Position numbers and translations under genes: made by a program
Assembly (NCBI GenBank): GCA_025361705.1
Contig: JANYJW010000021.1
Span: forward strand, 124,001-188,000
Source of the DNA: Gemmatimonas sp.
GTDB lineage: Bacteria; Gemmatimonadota; Gemmatimonadetes; Gemmatimonadales; Gemmatimonadaceae
DNA length: 64,000 bases
Direction: 5' to 3'
The notes under the pieces: model-generated
The model's input: the letters and a program-made list of their open reading frames with translations, nothing else
What the model was told of the DNA's origin: nothing
Databases searched by the model: none
In this document: positions 61,297 through 64,000 of the stretch, in pieces
Position numbering within the stretch: the stretch's first letter is position 1
Layout: each line of letters begins with the position of its first letter

Positions 61297-64000
61297 ATGG
61301 GTCGCACCGGGGTGATTCCGCTGGTTGTTCGTGGGCTGGGGCGTGCCGAAATCACGCTTGGCTCGCTCACGCTGGTGCCGGACGCCGGCATGCTCTTTCC
61401 GCTGGCGCTCGTGCTCGCCCAGCGTGCCGGCGAGCGGATTTCGCGTACCGAATTGCTCGAGCTCTTCTGGCCCCATGTGTCGGAGGCGGCTGGGCGACAT
61501 TCGTTGCGACAGGCCCTGTACCGGCTGCACAAGGCCGGACTCCGGTCCGACGATCGGGCCGATGACCTGCGCGTCGAACCGGAGGCAGTCGACAGCGACC
61601 TCACTGCCGTGTTGCGTCACGATTGGCCGTACCGGGCGGATCCCGTCGAGATTGAGCGGGCGGCGAGCATTCTGCCCGGCGCATCGATGGGCGACGGCAC
61701 GGCGCTGGGCGAATGGCTCGAGGTGCAGCGCTCGCGTGCCGGGGCGCAGTTCCGGCGCGCCGCGCTGCATCGCATCTCGATGGCTCGACGCGAGGGGCGC
61801 TGGCGCGAGGTTGAGCATTGGGGGCTGATGTGCCTGCAGGGTGATCCGCTCAATGAGGAGGCGACGCTGGCGCGCGCCGAGGCGGCGGCGATGGTCGGCG
61901 CCAAGCACCAGGCGCTCGAGATTCTCGACACCTTTCTGCGCGAGCTCGGCGATCGCACCAAGGTCATCGGTTTGCCCGCGCGGCTGCTGAAGCGGCGCAT
62001 CTCGGAGCTGACCGACACCACCGGACGGCGGGTGACGGCCACGTCGGCGCCGTTCGTGGGGAGGCACGACCTGCTTGCGCGCGCGCAGGACGCGCTGGCG
62101 GAGGCGCGCGGGGGGACGGCCTCGGTGTTGTGGTACGTTGGCCCGCCGGGCATTGGCAAGTCGCGCCTGCTGCGCGAGGTGCAGCGGGCATCGCGCATGG
62201 CCGGATGGTGCGCCATCCTGGGTGACGCGCGGCCGTCATATGAGGACCGCCCGTTCGCGCTGCTCACCGAGATGCTGCCCCAGCTGCTCGACGCGCCCGG
62301 CGCATTGGGCGCCGACCCGTACGCGCTGACGTTGATGCGGCAGATGGGGCGCGCCGACACCGGCGAGGAGCCGTTGGCGCCCGAGGAGGCGCGCGGGCGG
62401 CAGTACGCCGTGTATCGGTCGTGGGTGGAGTTGATGGAGGCCGTGCTGGCCGAGACGCCGCTGGCGCTTCTCGTCGACGACGCGCAGTGGAGCGACCCGC
62501 TGACGCTGTTGATGTTCGCGCGCTTTCTCGAGGGCCATCCGTCGGCGCGTGTCGCGATCATCCTGTCGACGCGCCGAATGCCGATGCGTGAGGACACGGC
62601 GGGGCAGCGGCTGCTCGGTGCCGCGCAGGAGCGCGTGGGGCCACTGACGGACGAGGAGGTGCGCGACTTTACGCAGGCGGCCGGGCTGGGCACGGACGCC
62701 GAGTTTGAGGAAGTGACGCGTCGGCTGGGCCACGCCAGTGGCGGCAATCCGCTCTTCCTCGGCCATCTCGTGCATCAGCACCAGACGAACCGCGCGCCCG
62801 CGTCAATGCCCACGGACCTCGCGACGCTCATCGACGAACAGGTGCGCAGTCTGTCGCGCGAGGCCACGCGACTGCTCCAGTCGTGCGCGCTGCTCGGGCA
62901 GCACGCCACGCTGCCGCGTGTGGAACGGGTCCTCGGCATTGACGCGTCGGGGCTCGTGACGCCCTTTGGCGAGCTCGACGACATGCTCGCGCTGCCGTCC
63001 GAGCCCGGCGCACCGCTGGCGCCGCATGACCTCTGGACCGAGCGCGTGCGGCACGGAATGACGGCCGGGGTGTTTCGCAGCCTCGCCGTCAGCGCCGCGC
63101 GGGTCCTCGAGGCCGATGCCGTCGCCGACGGCGGGATCGAGCTCTACTGGGACGCCGCGCGCCTGTACCAGGAGAGCGGCGAGAAGCAGCTCGCCTACGC
63201 GACGATGATGCGATGCGCGGAGTATTTGACGAGGTCTGGCGCGACACTCGAGTCGTGTCGCGCATTTGCCGCCGCCGCGGCCATGGCAGGTACCGCAATT
63301 GCGCTCAATCGCGCGCTCTCAGGTCAGTTGCGTGATCTCGCGGCGATGGGCGAATTCGCAGCCGCCCTACCAGTACTTGACGAGTTGAGGCGCCTAGGAT
63401 CGGACAATCCACAGCATCCACTCACTACAGAACAAGAAATCCTCGCTCTCGAGATAGCGCACTTTAGCGGATCCGCCGATGACCGTCAGGAAGAGCTCAT
63501 GCGGATTGTCAACGATCCAGAAACCAGTCCAGACCATCGCCTCCACGCGATCAAGATAGGTCTCATCACTGCCGACAACTTCCACGACCTAAGTTCGCGC
63601 AAGAGATTCTCCTCCTCACTCGCCGCATCGCGTGATGCCCCAGAAGATGTTCTCTTCCTGCTTCGGGCTCAGGTCATCGACCTGACGCTTCAAGCAGACT
63701 TCACCACGGCGTGCGCGACCGCGGAACGACTTCTCCTCGAGGCGCGAAAGAGGCCTCATCGTGCCGCGCTTCTCGCAGATCTACGCTTCTGCTCAATTCC
63801 GTTTCGACGAGGCGGCGAGCCAACGAGATGCCTCGCACTCCTTGAAGAGGCACAGGTTCTTGCGCGCAAATTCGGCTTCGGCTATGGGCAGTTCAGGGCA
63901 GCCGATATGCGAGCAGGCCTACTTCTGGACTACGATGACTTGACTGCTGCCGAGCAGGCACTGATCGAAGCAAATGTGCTATTCTCGGAATCACTTGGTG
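61297..64000 (+). CDS. BTAD/AfsR-like regulator with ATPase domain, 3' end outside the window
   Basis: At least 901 residues, open to the right edge. Residues 1-240 have the winged-helix plus bacterial transcriptional activator domain layout (ISRTELLELFWPHVSE; HSLRQALYRLHKAGL; WGLMCLQGDPLNEEATLARA). A STAND/AAA-like ATPase follows: Walker A GPPGIGKSRLLREV near 285, Walker B LALLVDDAQWSDPLTLLMF near 390. From about residue 600 helical, TPR-like repeats continue to the edge. Such proteins are transcription activators. ATG 61297. G+C falls sharply after about 63300 (31 of 60 bases at 63421-63480 by my count, versus 49 of 60 at 62341-62400) while the frame stays open, so the C-terminal part may have a different origin. 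Confidence 0.85.
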   Translation, partial: MGRTGVIPLVVRGLGRAEITLGSLTLVPDAGMLFPLALVLAQRAGERISRTELLELFWPHVSEAAGRHSLRQALYRLHKAGLRSDDRADDLRVEPEAVDSDLTAVLRHDWPYRADPVEIERAASILPGASMGDGTALGEWLEVQRSRAGAQFRRAALHRISMARREGRWREVEHWGLMCLQGDPLNEEATLARAEAAAMVGAKHQALEILDTFLRELGDRTKVIGLPARLLKRRISELTDTTGRRVTATSAPFVGRHDLLARAQDALAEARGGTASVLWYVGPPGIGKSRLLREVQRASRMAGWCAILGDARPSYEDRPFALLTEMLPQLLDAPGALGADPYALTLMRQMGRADTGEEPLAPEEARGRQYAVYRSWVELMEAVLAETPLALLVDDAQWSDPLTLLMFARFLEGHPSARVAIILSTRRMPMREDTAGQRLLGAAQERVGPLTDEEVRDFTQAAGLGTDAEFEEVTRRLGHASGGNPLFLGHLVHQHQTNRAPASMPTDLATLIDEQVRSLSREATRLLQSCALLGQHATLPRVERVLGIDASGLVTPFGELDDMLALPSEPGAPLAPHDLWTERVRHGMTAGVFRSLAVSAARVLEADAVADGGIELYWDAARLYQESGEKQLAYATMMRCAEYLTRSGATLESCRAFAAAAAMAGTAIALNRALSGQLRDLAAMGEFAAALPVLDELRRLGSDNPQHPLTTEQEILALEIAHFSGSADDRQEELMRIVNDPETSPDHRLHAIKIGLITADNFHDLSSRKRFSSSLAASRDAPEDVLFLLRAQVIDLTLQADFTTACATAERLLLEARKRPHRAALLADLRFCSIPFRRGGEPTRCLALLEEAQVLARKFGFGYGQFRAADMRAGLLLDYDDLTAAEQALIEANVLFSESLG

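Overview
The window is a continuous piece of a very GC-rich, gene-dense bacterial chromosome. High GC, many GTG starts, many 4-base stop/start overlaps (ATGA or GTGA), aerobic heterotroph genes (F-type ATP synthase, ETF, glutaryl-CoA dehydrogenase-like enzyme, carbon-starvation transporter), signal-peptide-bearing outer-membrane-type proteins and no rRNA, tRNA or phage genes fit a Gram-negative soil-type organism. Gemmatimonadota is my best guess, but that is an inference from gene content and style, not a proof.

Layout. 1-6441 (minus): SAM-hydroxide adenosyltransferase (cut by the left edge), Mrp-type ATPase, NrnA-type phosphoesterase, amino-acid permease, guaB with a structured leader, and a small DUF2281-like protein. 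6542-11158 (minus): a five-gene cell-wall module of an SH3b protein, a YkuD homologue that has lost its catalytic motif, an active-looking L,D-transpeptidase, and two M15-type peptidases with calcium-loop inserts. 11244-19780 (plus): gpmI, a secreted protein, a PTPS-family enzyme, the molybdenum cofactor genes fdhD-mobA-mobB-moeA with dacB among them, a methyltransferase and a zinc-ribbon membrane protein. 19792-25038 (minus): etfB-etfA, two small envelope proteins and a membrane Fe-S oxidoreductase that probably passes ETF electrons to quinone. 25264-30383: SDR, M28 peptidase, a frameshifted methyltransferase, glutaryl-CoA dehydrogenase-like enzyme and a small unknown gene. 30497-33271 (minus): tetraheme cytochrome c, four-cluster ferredoxin and NrfD-type membrane protein, a quinol/cytochrome redox module. 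33530-38247: RDD protein, SprT-like protein, metallophosphoesterase, secreted protein, cstA.

38346-42171 (minus): metY-metX-hom behind a promoter, a SAM-II riboswitch and an intrinsic terminator, with a second attenuator-like hairpin closer to metY. 42285-44992 (plus): S9 peptidase and a YbdD-family protein. 44996-51523 (minus): a sugar-salvage operon (GH109-like Gfo/Idh enzyme, sodium-sugar symporter, nucleotidyltransferase, GHMP sugar kinase, MFS exporter/importer). 51635-55885 (minus): two envelope proteins, a sugar nucleotidyltransferase with partner cupin, and a polyferredoxin. 55949-59215 (minus): the F0 part of ATP synthase plus delta (atpZ, atpI-like, atpB, atpE, atpF, atpH); alpha, beta, gamma and epsilon are not next to it. 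59583-64000 (plus): BsuPI-domain lipoprotein, MoxR ATPase and a large BTAD/ATPase regulator cut by the right edge, whose last part is clearly less GC-rich.

The most unusual thing is a dispersed family of short arrays with strict 7-base periodicity (units such as GGTAGAC, GGGAGAC, GGATGGC, NNTACGC, or their complements). I count over a dozen arrays, mostly abutting stop or start codons, some inside coding sequence. I do not recognise a described system for them. The next most informative items are the SAM-II riboswitch with terminator and the inactive YkuD paralogue in the cell-wall module.
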